Part shown: positions 1 to 11,100 of the stretch, piece after piece
Numbering within the stretch: position 1 is the stretch's first letter
How the letters are laid out: the number at the start of each line of letters is the position of its first letter
Assembly: GCA_964017235.1 (NCBI GenBank)
Contig: OZ024936.1
Coordinates: forward strand, 58,827,028 to 58,891,027
DNA: 64,000 nt
DNA from: Sabellastarte sp. h YS-2021
Lineage: Eukaryota > Annelida > Polychaeta > Sabellida > Sabellidae
Reading direction: 5' to 3'
Translations under genes and position numbers: made by a program
Notes under the pieces: generated by a model
What the model was told of the DNA's origin: nothing
What the model saw: the letters and a program-made list of their open reading frames with translations, nothing else
The model's database searches: none

Positions 1-90
1 AGTACCAAATGTTGGTCTATAAGTCTGAAATTTGGCCCAAAAATCACTTGCCACATACTAAATCTGACTGTATAGGTTTTGAGATTACAT

Positions 91-102
91 CTGGTATACC
101 AG
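91..102. other. 12-bp perfect palindrome CTGGTATACCAG
   Basis: A self-complementary dodecamer holding a GTATAC core, present in nearly every monomer. A G-to-T change (CTGTTATACCAG) breaks it in nine monomers of the last domain: 75, 78, 81, 83, 85, 88, 89, 91 and 94. A dyad of this size could be a dimeric protein-binding site. No binding protein can be named from the sequence. Confidence 0.85.
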
Positions 103-104
103 TG

Positions 105-122
105 GTGTCATATGTGTCATAC
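105..122 (+). repeat. 9-bp tandem duplication (GTGTCATAT / GTGTCATAC)
   Basis: Two adjacent nonamers differing at the last base lie just after the 12-bp palindrome. The 5-bp deletion in monomer 14 removes GTGTC here. A T-to-C change in the second nonamer (GTGTCACAC) marks monomers 63, 76, 80, 84, 86, 90 and 92. Confidence 0.85.
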
Positions 123-459
123 AGGGTTGAGGAGAGTGAAAATACAGCCTCAGATGGCTGTATCAGGAAGTGCTGATATATTCTCAATTAAGGTAGATTC
201 AAGGTTGAAAACCATATTGATTCACACAGGAGTCGCCACTGAAATGAATTTTAGTAGTGTGTTCCTTCAGAAATACACATGTAGCCCAAAGTACAGGTTC
301 AGGGAGTGTAGTTGGCGAGAGATGCATACAATGCCAGATCAGCCCAAACCACCCCTTAAAGTTGGTCAATCTGGCTGAGATTTTCACAGGAAACTCAGTT
401 TATATCAGAGACTGAATTTGTATTAGGCTGACCCACTCGAGGGCCACATTAAAAATTTC

Positions 460-509
460 AATTTCCGGGGTGTGGGGGGGGCCCCATGCCACCCCTCAGG
501 TAGGAAATT
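460..509 (+). other. GC-rich imperfect inverted repeat (hairpin or cruciform), once per monomer
   Basis: In monomer 1, AATTTCC (460-466) pairs with GGAAATT (503-509), GGGGTG (467-472) with CACCCC (490-495), and TGGGG with CCCCA around a short loop made of the surplus G residues. Unpaired TGC and TCAGGTA lie on the 3' side. That is up to 18 base pairs in an otherwise A+T-rich repeat. The arms recur in nearly every monomer. Exceptions include CpG to TpG in monomers 25, 27, 34 and 37, and an altered right arm (CACCACT) in monomers 60 and 71. Whether it extrudes in DNA or folds in a transcript cannot be seen here. Confidence 0.75.
474..485 (+). repeat. Length-variable G-run/C-run tract (G8C4 in monomer 1)
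   Basis: This is the site of essentially all length variation in the array. The modal form is G7C4 (681 bp). Others are G8C4 (monomers 1, 4), G6C4 (9, 17, 63 and 74-94), G8C3 (13, 46, 48, 66), G9C4 (54, 56), G10C4 (19, 64), G10C3 (43, 47, 49), G11C4 (14, 24, 33), G12C4 (39), G12C3 (68) and G13C3 (59, 70). Interrupted forms are GGG-C-GGGG-C4 (15), GGGG-T-G-C4 (22, 31), G5-T-G3-C4 (40), G7-A-G8-C3 (45) and GG-C-G7-C4 (60, 71). Polymerase slippage is the expected mechanism. Confidence 0.95.
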
Positions 510-610
510 TCAAGTATATCCTAATATTGCCAATCTGAAGCCCAAATTTAATTTTATGCCTATTTTAATAAATAATGAGGATATTTTAGGCGCATTTTGA
601 GCATTACATG

Positions 611-620
611 TCTGATCAGA
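611..620. other. 10-bp perfect palindrome TCTGATCAGA
   Basis: A second self-complementary site in the A+T-rich 3' third of the monomer, about 100 bp after the hairpin. It is broken only in monomer 51 (GTGATCAGA, near 34691) and in monomer 76 (TCTAATCAGA, near 51738). No function is assigned. Confidence 0.8.
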
Positions 621-1363
621 AATTATTTTACCAAAATATTGTTCTAAATATAGCCCAAAATAGATGTAAATCAGCCCAAACCAGTACCAAATGTTGGTCT
701 ATAAGTCTGAAATTTAGCCCAAAAATCACTTGCCACATACTAAATCTGACTGTATAGGTTTTGAGATTACATCTGGTATACCAGTGGTGTCATATGTGTC
801 ATACAGGGTTGAGGAGAGTGAAAATACAGCCTCAGATGGCTGTATCAGGAAGTGCTGATATATTCTCAATTAAGGTAGATTCAAGGTTGAAAACCATATT
901 GATTCACACAGGTGTCGCCACTGAAATGAATTTTAGTAGTGTGTTCCTTCAGAAATACACATGTAGCCCAAAGTACAGGTTCAGGGAGTGTAGTTGGCGA
1001 GAGATGCATACAATGCCAGATCAGCCCAAACCACCCCTTAAAGTTGGTCAATCTGGCTGAGATTTTCACAGGAAACTCAGTTTATATCGGAGACTGAATT
1101 TGTATTAGGCTGACCCACTCGAGGGCCACATTAAAAATTTCAATTTCCGGGGTGTGGGGGGGCCCCATGCCACCCCTCAGGTAGGAAATTTCAAGTATAT
1201 CCTAATATTGCCAATCTGAAGCCCAAATTTAATTTTATGCCTATTTTAATAAATAATGAGGATATTTTAGGCGCATTTTGAGCATTACATGTCTGATCAG
1301 AAATTATTTTACCAAAATATTGTTCTAAATATAGCCCAAAATAGATGTAAATCAGCCCAAACC

Positions 1364-2044
1364 AGTACCAAATGTTGGTCTATAAGTCTGAAATTTGGCC
1401 CAAAAATCACTTGCCACATACTAAATCTGACTGTATAGGTTTTGAGATTACATCTGGTATACCAGTGGTGTCATATGTGTCATACAGGGTTGAGGAGAGT
1501 GAAAATACAGCCTCAGATGGCTGTATCAGGAAGTGCTGATATATTCTCAATTAAGGTAGATTCAAGGTTGAAAACCATATTGATTCACACAGGAGTCGCC
1601 ACTGAAATGAATTTTAGTAGTGTGTTCCTTCAGAAATACACATGTAGCCCAAAGTACAGGTTCAGGGAGTGTAGTTGGCGAGAGATGCATACAATGCCAG
1701 ATCAGCCCAAACCACCCCTTAAAGTTGGTCAATCTGGCTGAGATTTTCACAGGAAACTCAGTTTATATCAGAGACTGAATTTGTATTAGGCTGACCCACT
1801 CGAGGGCCACATTAAAAATTTCAATTTCCGGGGTGTGGGGGGGCCCCATGCCACCCCTCAGGTAGGAAATTTCAAGTATATCCTAATATTGCCAATCTGA
1901 AGCCCAAATTTAATTTTATGCCTATTTTAATAAATAATGAGGATATTTTAGGCGCATTTTGAGCATTACATGTCTGATCAGAAATTATTTTACCAAAATA
2001 TTGTTCCAAATATAGCCCAAAATAGATGTAAATCAGCCCAAACC
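1364..2044 (+). repeat. Representative 681-bp monomer (monomer 3)
   Basis: A typical monomer of modal length, carrying G7C4 in its G/C tract. Almost every monomer has one XhoI site (CTCGAG), one NsiI site (ATGCAT), one NdeI site (CATATG) and one BclI site (TGATCA), plus an ApaI site (GGGCCC) in the G/C core. Digestion with any of these should give a ladder of about 680 bp. The segment after the hairpin is A+T-rich and includes an AATAAA hexamer. Hand count gives about 39% G+C and five CpG. Its only class marker is GTTCCAAAT near the 3' end, shared with monomers 6 and 7 (most others read GTTCTAAAT). Confidence 0.97.
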
Positions 2045-4088
2045 AGTACCAAATGTTGGTCTATAAGTCTGAAATTTGGCCCAAAAATCACTTGCCACAT
2101 ACTAAATCTGACTGTATAGGTTTTGAGATTACATCTGGTATACCAGTGGTGTCATATGTGTCATACAGGGTTGAGGAGAGTGAAAATACAGCCTCAGATG
2201 GCTGTATCAGGAAGTGCTGATATATTCTCAATTAAGGTAGATTCAAGGTTGAAAACCATATTGATTCACACAGGAGTCGCCACTGAAATGAATTTTAGTA
2301 GTGTGTTCCTTCAGAAATACACATGTAGCCCAAAGTACAGGTTCAGGGAGTGTAGTTGGCGAGAGATGCATACAATGCCAGATCAGCCCAAACCACCCCT
2401 TAAAGTTGGTCAATCTGGCTGAGATTTTCACAGGAAACTCAGTTTATATCAGAGACTGAATTTGTATTAGGCTGACCCACTCGAGGGCCACATTAAAAAT
2501 TTCAATTTCCGGGGTGTGGGGGGGGCCCCATGCCACCCCTCAGGTAGGAAATTTCAAGTATATCCTAATATTGCCAATCTGAAGCCCAAATTTAATTTTA
2601 TGCCTATTTTAATAAATAATGAGGATATTTTAGGCGCATTTTGAGCATTACATGTCTGATCAGAAATTATTTTACCAAAATATTGTTCTAAATATAGCCC
2701 AAAATAGATGTAAATCAGCCCAAACCAGTACCAAATGTTGGTCTATAAGTCTGAAATTTAGCCCAAAAATCACTTGCCACATACTAAATCTGACTGTATA
2801 GGTTTTGAGATTACATCTGGTATACCAGTGGTGTCATATGTGTCATACAGGGTTGAGGAGAGTGAAAATACAGCCTCAGATGGCTGTATCAGGAAGTGCT
2901 GATATATTCTCAATTAAGGTAGATTCAAGGTTGAAAACCATATTGATTCACACAGGTGTCGCCACTGAAATGAATTTTAGTAGTGTGTTCCTTCAGAAAT
3001 ACACATGTAGCCCAAAGTACAGGTTCAGGGAGTGTAGTTGGCGAGAGATGCATACAATGCCAGATCAGCCCAAACCACCCCTTAAAGTTGGTCAATCTGG
3101 CTGAGATTTTCACAGGAAACTCAGTTTATATCGGAGACTGAATTTGTATTAGGCTGACCCACTCGAGGGCCACATTAAAAATTTCAATTTCCGGGGTGTG
3201 GGGGGGCCCCATGCCACCCCTCAGGTAGGAAATTTCAAGTATATCCTAATATTGCCAATCTGAAGCCCAAATTTAATTTTATGCCTATTTTAATAAATAA
3301 TGAGGATATTTTAGGCGCATTTTGAGCATTACATGTCTGATCAGAAATTATTTTACCAAAATATTGTTCTAAATATAGCCCAAAATAGATGTAAATCAGC
3401 CCAAACCAGTACCAAATGTTGGTCTATAAGTCTGAAATTTGGCCCAAAAATCACTTGCCACATACTAAATCTGACTGTATAGGTTTTGAGATTACATCTG
3501 GTATACCAGTGGTGTCATATGTGTCATACAGGGTTGAGGAGAGTGAAAATACAGCCTCAGATGGCTGTATCAGGAAGTGCTGATATATTCTCAATTAAGG
3601 TAGATTCAAGGTTGAAAACCATATTGATTCACACAGGAGTCGCCACTGAAATGAATTTTAGTAGTGTGTTCCTTCAGAAATACACATGTAGCCCAAAGTA
3701 CAGGTTCAGGGAGTGTAGTTGGCGAGAGATGCATACAATGCCAGATCAGCCCAAACCACCCCTTAAAGTTGGTCAATCTGGCTGAGATTTTCACAGGAAA
3801 CTCAGTTTATATCAGAGACTGAATTTGTATTAGGCTGACCCACTCGAGGGCCACATTAAAAATTTCAATTTCCGGGGTGTGGGGGGGCCCCATGCCACCC
3901 CTCAGGTAGGAAATTTCAAGTATATCCTAATATTGCCAATCTGAAGCCCAAATTTAATTTTATGCCTATTTTAATAAATAATGAGGATATTTTAGGCGCA
4001 TTTTGAGCATTACATGTCTGATCAGAAATTATTTTACCAAAATATTGTTCCAAATATAGCCCAAAATAGATGTAAATCAGCCCAAACC
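2045..4088 (+). repeat. Trimer HOR unit, second copy (C-A-B)
   Basis: Monomers 4-6, matching 1-2044 at an offset of 2044 bp (682+681+681). Confidence 0.85.
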
Positions 4089-7000
4089 AGTACCAAATGT
4101 TGGTCTATAAGTCTGAAATTTGGCCCAAAAATCACTTGCCACATACTAAATCTGACTGTATAGGTTTTGAGATTACATCTGGTATACCAGTGGTGTCATA
4201 TGTGTCATACAGGGTTGAGGAGAGTGAAAATACAGCCTCAGATGGCTGTATCAGGAAGTGCTGATATATTCTCAATTAAGGTAGATTCAAGGTTGAAAAC
4301 CATATTGATTCACACAGGAGTCGCCACTGAAATGAATTTTAGTAGTGTGTTCCTTCAGAAATACACATGTAGCCCAAAGTACAGGTTCAGGGAGTGTAGT
4401 TGGCGAGAGATGCATACAATGCCAGATCAGCCCAAACCACCCCTTAAAGTTGGTCAATCTGGCTGAGATTTTCACAGGAAACTCAGTTTATATCAGAGAC
4501 TGAATTTGTATTAGGCTGACCCACTCGAGGGCCACATTAAATATTTCAATTTCCGGGGTGTGGGGGGGCCCCATGCCACCCCTCAGGTAGGAAATTTCAA
4601 GTATATCCTAATATTGCCAATCTGAAGCCCAAATTTAATTTTATGCCTATTTTAATAAATAATGAGGATATTTTAGGCGCATTTTGAGCATTACATGTCT
4701 GATCAGAAATTATTTTACCAAAATATTGTTCCAAATATAGCCCAAAATAGATGTAAATCAGCCCAAACCAGTACCAAATGTTGGTCTATAAGTCTGAAAT
4801 TTGGCCCAAAAATCACTTGCCACATACTAAATCTGACTGTATAGGTTTTGAGATTACATCTGGTATACCAGTGGTGTCATATGTGTCATACAGGGTTGAG
4901 GAGAGTGAAAATACAGCCTCAGATGGCTGTATCAGGAAGTGCTGATATATTCTCAATTAAGGTAGATTCAAGGTTGAAAACCATATTGATTCACACAGGA
5001 GTCGCCACTGAAATGAATTTTAGTAGTGTGTTCCTTCAGAAATACACATGTAGCCCAAAGTACAGGTTCAGGGAGTGTAGTTGGCGAGAGATGCATACAA
5101 TGCCAGATCAGCCCAAACCACCCCTTAAAGTTGGTCAATCTGGCTGACATTTTCACAGGAAACTCAGTTTATATCAGAGACTGAATTTGTATTAGGCTGA
5201 CCCACTCGAGGGCCACATTAAAAATTTCAATTTCCGGGGTGTGGGGGGGCCCCATGCCACCCCTCAGGTAGGAAATTTCAAGTATATCCTAATATTGCCA
5301 ATCTGAAGCCCAAATTTAATTTTATGCCTATTTTAATAAATAATGAGGATATTTTAGGCGCATTTTGAGCATTACATGTCTGATCAGAAATTATTTTACC
5401 AAAATATTGTTCTGAATATAGCCCAAAATAGATGTAAATCAGCCCAAACCAGTACCAAATGTTGGTCTATAAGTCTGAAATTTGGCCCAAAAATCACTTG
5501 CCACATACTAAATCTGACTGTATAGGTTTTGAGATTACATCTGGTATACCAGTGGTGTCATATGTGTCATACAGGGTTGAGGAGAGTGAAAATACAGCCT
5601 CAGATGGCTGTATCAGGAAGTGCTGATATATTCTCAATTAAGGTAGATTCAAGGTTGAAAACCATATTGATTCACACAGGAGTCGCCACTGAAATGAATT
5701 TTAGTAGTGTGTTCCTTCAGAAATACACATGTAGCCCAAAGTACAGGTTCAGGGAGTGTAGTTGGCGAGAGATGCATACAATGCCAGATCAGCCCAAACC
5801 ACCCCTTAAAGTTGGTCAATCTGGCTGAGATTTTCACAGGAAACTCAGTTTATATCAGAGACTGAATTTGTATTAGGCTGACCCACTCGAGGGCCACATT
5901 AAAAATTTCAATTTCCGGGGTGTGGGGGGCCCCATGCCACCCCTCAGGTAGGAAATTTCAAGTATATCCTAATATTGCCAATCTGAAGCCCAAATTTAAT
6001 TTTATGCCTATTTTAATAAATAATGAGGATATTTTAGGCGCATTTTGAGCATTACATGTCTGATCAGAAATTATTTTACCAAAATATTGTTCTAAATATA
6101 GCCCAAAATAGATGTAAATCAGCCCAAACCAGTACCAAATGTTGGTCTATAAGTCTGAAATTTGGCCCAAAAATCACTTGCCACATACTAAATCTGACTG
6201 TATAGGTTTTGAGATTACATCTGGTATACCAGTGGTGTCATATGTGTCATACAGGGTTGAGGAGAGTGAAAATACAGCCTCAGATGGCTGTATCAGGAAG
6301 TGCTGATATATTCTCAATTAAGGTAGATTCAAGGTTGAAAACCATATTGATTCACACAGGTGTCGCCACTGAAATGAATTTTAGTAGTGTGTTCCTTCAG
6401 AAATACACATGTAGCCCAAAGTACAGGTTCAGGGAGTGTAGTTGGCGAGAGATGCATACAATGCCAGATCAGCCCAAACCACCCCTTAAAGTTGGTCAAT
6501 CTGGCTGAGATTTTCACAGGAAACTCAGTTTATATCAGAGACTGAATTTGTATTAGGCTGACCCACTCGAGGGCCACATTAAAAATTTCAATTTCCGGGG
6601 TGTGGGGGGGCCCCATGCCACCCCTCAGGTAGGAAATTTCAAGTATATCCTAATATTGCCAATCTGAAGCCCAAATTTAATTTTATGCCTATTTTAATAA
6701 ATAATGAGGATATTTTAGGCGCATTTTGAGCATTACATGTCTGATCAGAAATTATTTTACCAAAATATTGTTCTAAATATAGCCCAAAATAGATGTAAAT
6801 CAGCCCAAACCAGTACCAAATGTTGGTCTATAAGTCTGAAATTTAGCCCAAAAATCACTTGCCACATACTAAATCTGACTGTATAGGTTTTGAGATTACA
6901 TCTGGTATACCAGTGGTGTCATATGTGTCATACAGGGTTGAGGAGAGTGAAAATACAGCCTCAGATGGCTGTATCAGGAAGTGCTGATATATTCTCAATT

Positions 7001-8173
7001 AAGGTAGATTCAAGGTTGAAAACCATATTGATTCACACAGGTGTCGCCACTGAAATGAATTTTAGTAGTGTGTTCCTTCAGAAATACACATGTAGCCCAA
7101 AGTACAGGTTCAGGGAGTGTAGTTGGCGAGAGATGCATACAATGCCAGATCAGCCCAAACCACCCCTTAAAGTTGGTCAATCTGGCTGAGATTTTCACAG
7201 GAAACTCAGTTTATATCGGAGACTGAATTTGTATTAGGCTGACCCACTCGAGGGCCACATTAAAAATTTCAATTTCCGGGGTGTGGGGGGGCCCCATGCC
7301 ACCCCTCAGGTAGGAAATTTCAAGTATATCCTAATATTGCCAATCTGAAGCCCAAATTTAATTTTATGCCTATTTTAATAAATAATGAGGATATTTTAGG
7401 CGCATTTTGAGCATTACATGTCTGATCAGAAATTATTTTACCAAAATATTGTTCTAAATATAGCCCAAAATAGATGTAAATCAGCCCAAACCAGTACCAA
7501 ATGTTGGTCTATAAGTCTGAAATTTGGCCCAAAAATCACTTGCCACATACTAAATCTGACTGTATAGGTTTTGAGATTACATCTGGTATACCAGTGGTGT
7601 CATATGTGTCATACAGGGTTGAGGAGAGTGAAAATACAGCCTCAGATGGCTGTATCAGGAAGTGCTGATATATTCTCAATTAAGGTAGCTTCAAGGTTGA
7701 AAACCATATTGATTCACACAGGAGTCGCCACTGAAATGAATTTTAGTAGTGTGTTCCTTCAGAAATACACATGTAGCCCAAAGTACAGGTTCAGGGAGTG
7801 TAGTTGGCGAGAGATGCATACAATGCCAGATCAGCCCAAACCACCCCTTAAAGTTGGTCAATCTGGCTGAGATTTTCACAGGAAACTCAGTTTATATCAG
7901 AGACTGAATTTGTATTAGGCTGACCCACTCGAGGGCCACATTAAAAATTTCAATTTTCGGGGTGTGGGGGGGCCCCATGCCACCCCTCAGGTAGGAAATT
8001 TCAAGTATATCCTAATATTGCCAATCTGAAGCCCAAATTTAATTTTATGCCTATTTTAATAAATAATGAGGATATTTTAGGCGCATTTTGAGCATTACAT
8101 GTCTGATCAGAAATTATTTTACCAAAATATTGTTCTAAATATAGCCCAAAATAGATGTAAATCAGCCCAAACC

Positions 8174-11100
8174 AGTACCAAATGTTGGTCTATAAGTCTG
8201 AAATTTGGCCCAAAAATCACTTGCCACATACTAAATCTGACTGTATAGGTTTTGAGATTACATCTGGTATACCAGTGGTGTCATATGTGTCATACAGGGT
8301 TGAGGAGAGTGAAAATACAGCCTCAGATGGCTGTATCAGGAAGTGCTGATATATTCTCAATTAAGGTAGATTCAAGGTTGAAAACCATATTGATTCACAC
8401 AGGAGTCGCCACTGAAATGAATTTTAGTAGTGTGTTCCTTCAGAAATACACATGTAGCCCAAAGTACAGGTTCAGGGAGTGTAGTTGGCGAGAGATGCAT
8501 ACAATGCCAGATCAGCCCAAACCACCCCTTAAAGTTGGTCAATCTGGCTGAGATTTTCACAGGAAACTCAGTTTATATCAGAGACTGAATTTGTATTAGG
8601 CTGACCCACTCGAGGGCCACATTAAAAATTTCAATTTCCGGGGTGTGGGGGGGGCCCATGCCACCCCTCAGGTAGGAAATTTCAAGTATATCCTAATATT
8701 GCCAATCTGAAGCCCAAATTTAATTTTATGCCTATTTTAATAAATAATGAGGATATTTTAGGCGCATTTTGAGCATTACATGTCTGATCAGAAATTATTT
8801 TACCAAAATATTGTTCTAAATATAGCCCAAAATAGATGTAAATCAGCCCAAACCAGTACCAAATGTTGGTCTATAAGTCTGAAATTTGGCCCAAAAATCA
8901 CTTGCCACATACTAAATCTGACTGTATAGGTTTTGAGATTACATCTGGTATACCAGTGATATGTGTCATACAGGGTTGAGGAGAGTGAAAATACAGCCTC
9001 AGATGGCTGTATCAGGAAGTGCTGATATATTCTCAATTAAGGTAGATTCAAGGTTGAAAACCATATTGATTCACACAGGAGTCGCCACTGAAATGAATTT
9101 TAGTAGTGTGTTCCTTCAGAAATACACATGTAGCCCAAAGTACAGGTTCAGGGAGTGTAGTTGGCGAGAGATGCATACAATGCCAGATCAGCCCAAACCA
9201 CCCCTTAAAGTTGGTCAATCTGGCTGAGATTTTCACAGGAAACTCAGTTTATATCAGAGACTGAATTTGTATTAGGCTGACCCACTCGAGGGCCACATTA
9301 AAAATTTCAATTTCCGGGGTGTGGGGGGGGGGGCCCCATGCCACCCCTCAGGTAGGAAATTTCAAGTATATCCTAATATTGCCAATCTGAAGCCCAAATT
9401 TAATTTTATGCCTATTTTAATAAATAATGAGGATATTTTAGGCGCATTTTGAGCATTACATGTCTGATCAGAAATTATTTTACCAAAATATTGTTCTAAA
9501 TATAGCCCAAAATAGATGTAAATCAGCCCAAACCAGTACCAAATGTTGGTCTATAAGTCTGAAATTTGGCCCAAAAATCACTTGCCACATACTAAATCTG
9601 ACTGTATAGGTTTTGAGATTACATCTGGTATACCAGTGGTGTCATATGTGTCATACAGGGTTGAGGAGAGTGAAAATACAGCCTCAGATGGCTGTATCAG
9701 GAAGTGCTGATATATTCTCAATTAAGGTAGATTCAAGGTTGAAAACCATATTGATTCACACAGGAGTCGCCACTGAAATGAATTTTAGTAGTGTGTTCCT
9801 TCAGAAATACACATGTAGCCCAAAGTACAGGTTCAGGGAGTGTAGTTGGCGAGAGATGCATACAATGCCAGATCAGCCCAAACCACCCCTTAAAGTTGGT
9901 CAATCTGGCTGAGATTTTCACAGGAAACTCAGTTTATATCAGAGACTGAATTTGTATTAGGCTGACCCACTCGAGGGCCACATTAAAAATTTCAATTTCC
10001 GGGGTGTGGGCGGGGCCCCATGCCACCCCTCAGGTAGGAAATTTCAAGTATATCCTAATATTGCCAATCTGAAGCCCAAATTTAATTTTATGCCTATTTT
10101 AATAAATAATGAGGATATTTTAGGCGCATTTTGAGCATTACATGTCTGATCAGAAATTATTTTACCAAAATATTGTTCTAAATATAGCCCAAAATAGATG
10201 TAAATCAGCCCAAACCAATACCAAATGTTGGTCTATAAGTCTGAAATTTGGCCCAAAAATCACTTGCCACATACTAAATCTGACTGTATAGGTTTTGAGA
10301 TTACATCTGGTATACCAGTGGTGTCATATGTGTCATACAGGGTTGAGGAGAGTGAAAATACAGCCTCAGATGGCTGTATCAGGAAGTGCTGATATATTCT
10401 CAATTAAGGTAGATTCAAGGTTGAAAACCATATTGATTCACACAGGAGTCACCACTGAAATGAATTTTAGTAGTGTGTTCCTTCAGAAATACACATGTAG
10501 CCCAAAGTACAGGTTCAGGGAGTGTAGTTGGCGAGAGATGCATACAATGCCAGATCAGCCCAAACCACCCCTTAAAGTTGGTCAATCTGGCTGAGATTTT
10601 CACAGGAAACTCAGTTTATATCAGAGACTGAATTTGTATTAGGCTGACCCACTCGAGGGCCACATTAAAAATTTCAATTTCCGGGGTGTGGGGGGGCCCC
10701 ATGCCACCCCTCAGGTAGGAAATTTCAAGTATATCCTAATATTGCCAATCTGAAGCCCAAATTTAATTTTATGCCTATTTTAATAAATAATGAGGATATT
10801 TTAGGCGCATTTTGAGCATTACATGTCTGATCAGAAATTATTTTACCAAAATATTGTTCTAAATATAGCCCAAAATAGATGTAAATCAGCCCAAACCAGT
10901 ACCAAATGTTGGTCTATAAGTCTGAAATTTGGCCCAAAAATCACTTGCCACATACTAAATCTGACTGTATAGGTTTTGAGATTACATCTGGTATACCAGT
11001 GGTGTCATATGTGTCATACAGGGTTGAGGAGAGTGAAAATACAGCCTCAGATGGCTGTATCAGGAAGTGCTGATATATTCTCAATTAAGGTAGATTCAAG

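Larger units (their letters stand above)
35..680 (+). repeat. Six same-strand copies of GCCCAAA in one monomer
   Basis: In monomer 1 the heptamer occurs at 35-41, 284-290, 342-348, 540-546, 653-659 and 674-680, always on the + strand. By chance about 0.04 would be expected in 681 bp. Some copies sit in the longer internal duplication; others may mark older subrepeats. TACCAAA near 629 and again at 685, each followed by a TGTT/TTCTA-like string and GCCCAAA, suggests a further duplication with an offset of about 56 bp. At most junctions in the last domain the copy at 653 has mutated to GTCCAAA. Confidence 0.85.
338..715 (+). repeat. Old internal duplication: monomer as a degenerate dimer
   Basis: Positions 338-383 and 670-715 (crossing the monomer 1/2 boundary) align without gaps at 35 of 46 bases. 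This includes an identical 14-mer, ATCAGCCCAAACCA, and then GTTGGTC in register. Further short matches lie in the same order: CTGACTGTATAGG at 64-76 with a gapped match at 412-427; GGTAG, TTCAAG and ATATTG at 192, 198 and 214 with 499, 509 and 524; CAGAAAT at 268 with 617; TAGCCCAAA at 282 with 651. I infer that two units of about 340 bp fused and diverged, and that the dimer is now the amplified unit. The 46-bp match is solid; the shorter anchors are hand-picked in A+T-rich sequence and need a proper alignment. Confidence 0.7.
1..2044 (+). repeat. Trimer HOR unit, first copy (C-A-B)
   Basis: Monomers 1-3. Every class marker recurs at +2044 in monomers 4-6: G8C4, the three class A changes and the class B 3' marker. 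I saw no difference between the two copies at the diagnostic sites. A third unit does not follow, since monomer 7 resembles B rather than C. Confidence 0.85.
1..8173 (+). repeat. Domain 1: monomers 1-12, trimer HOR then mixed
   Basis: Monomers 1-3 and 4-6 repeat with a period of 2044 bp as classes C, A and B. C has G8C4. A has three linked changes: TTTAGCCC, GGTGTCGCC and TATATCGGAG. B has GTTCCAAAT near its 3' end. Monomer 7 resembles B with its own change (TAAATATTTC); 8 has GACATTTTC and GTTCTGAAT; 9 is G6C4; 11 is class A again. Monomer 12 has AGCTTC in place of AGATTC and CAATTTTCGG before the hairpin. Monomer 10 carries only the middle class A marker. Confidence 0.85.

Noticed and set aside
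282-310. RNA polymerase III A-box and B-box look-alikes (TAGCCCAAAG, GGTTCAGGG), suggesting a tRNA-derived repeat
   Set aside because: The two strings are only about 14 bp apart, too close for a tRNA promoter. The B-box match is partial, and no cloverleaf or A-rich tail is visible.
79-378. 99-codon open frame on the + strand in nearly every monomer
   Set aside because: It starts at TTG, has no visible ribosome binding site or promoter, matches no domain I know and accumulates amino-acid changes freely. It is a by-product of a repeated sequence without stops in one frame.
199-387. 62-codon open frame on the - strand in every monomer
   Set aside because: It starts at GTG, lies antisense to the other frame, and varies only as its complement does. 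No coding evidence.
567-572. AATAAA as a polyadenylation signal
   Set aside because: It sits in A+T-rich sequence where the hexamer is likely by chance, and no gene lies upstream.
8800-9036. 78-codon - strand frame over monomer 14
   Set aside because: Produced by the frame change from the 5-bp deletion; not present in any other monomer.
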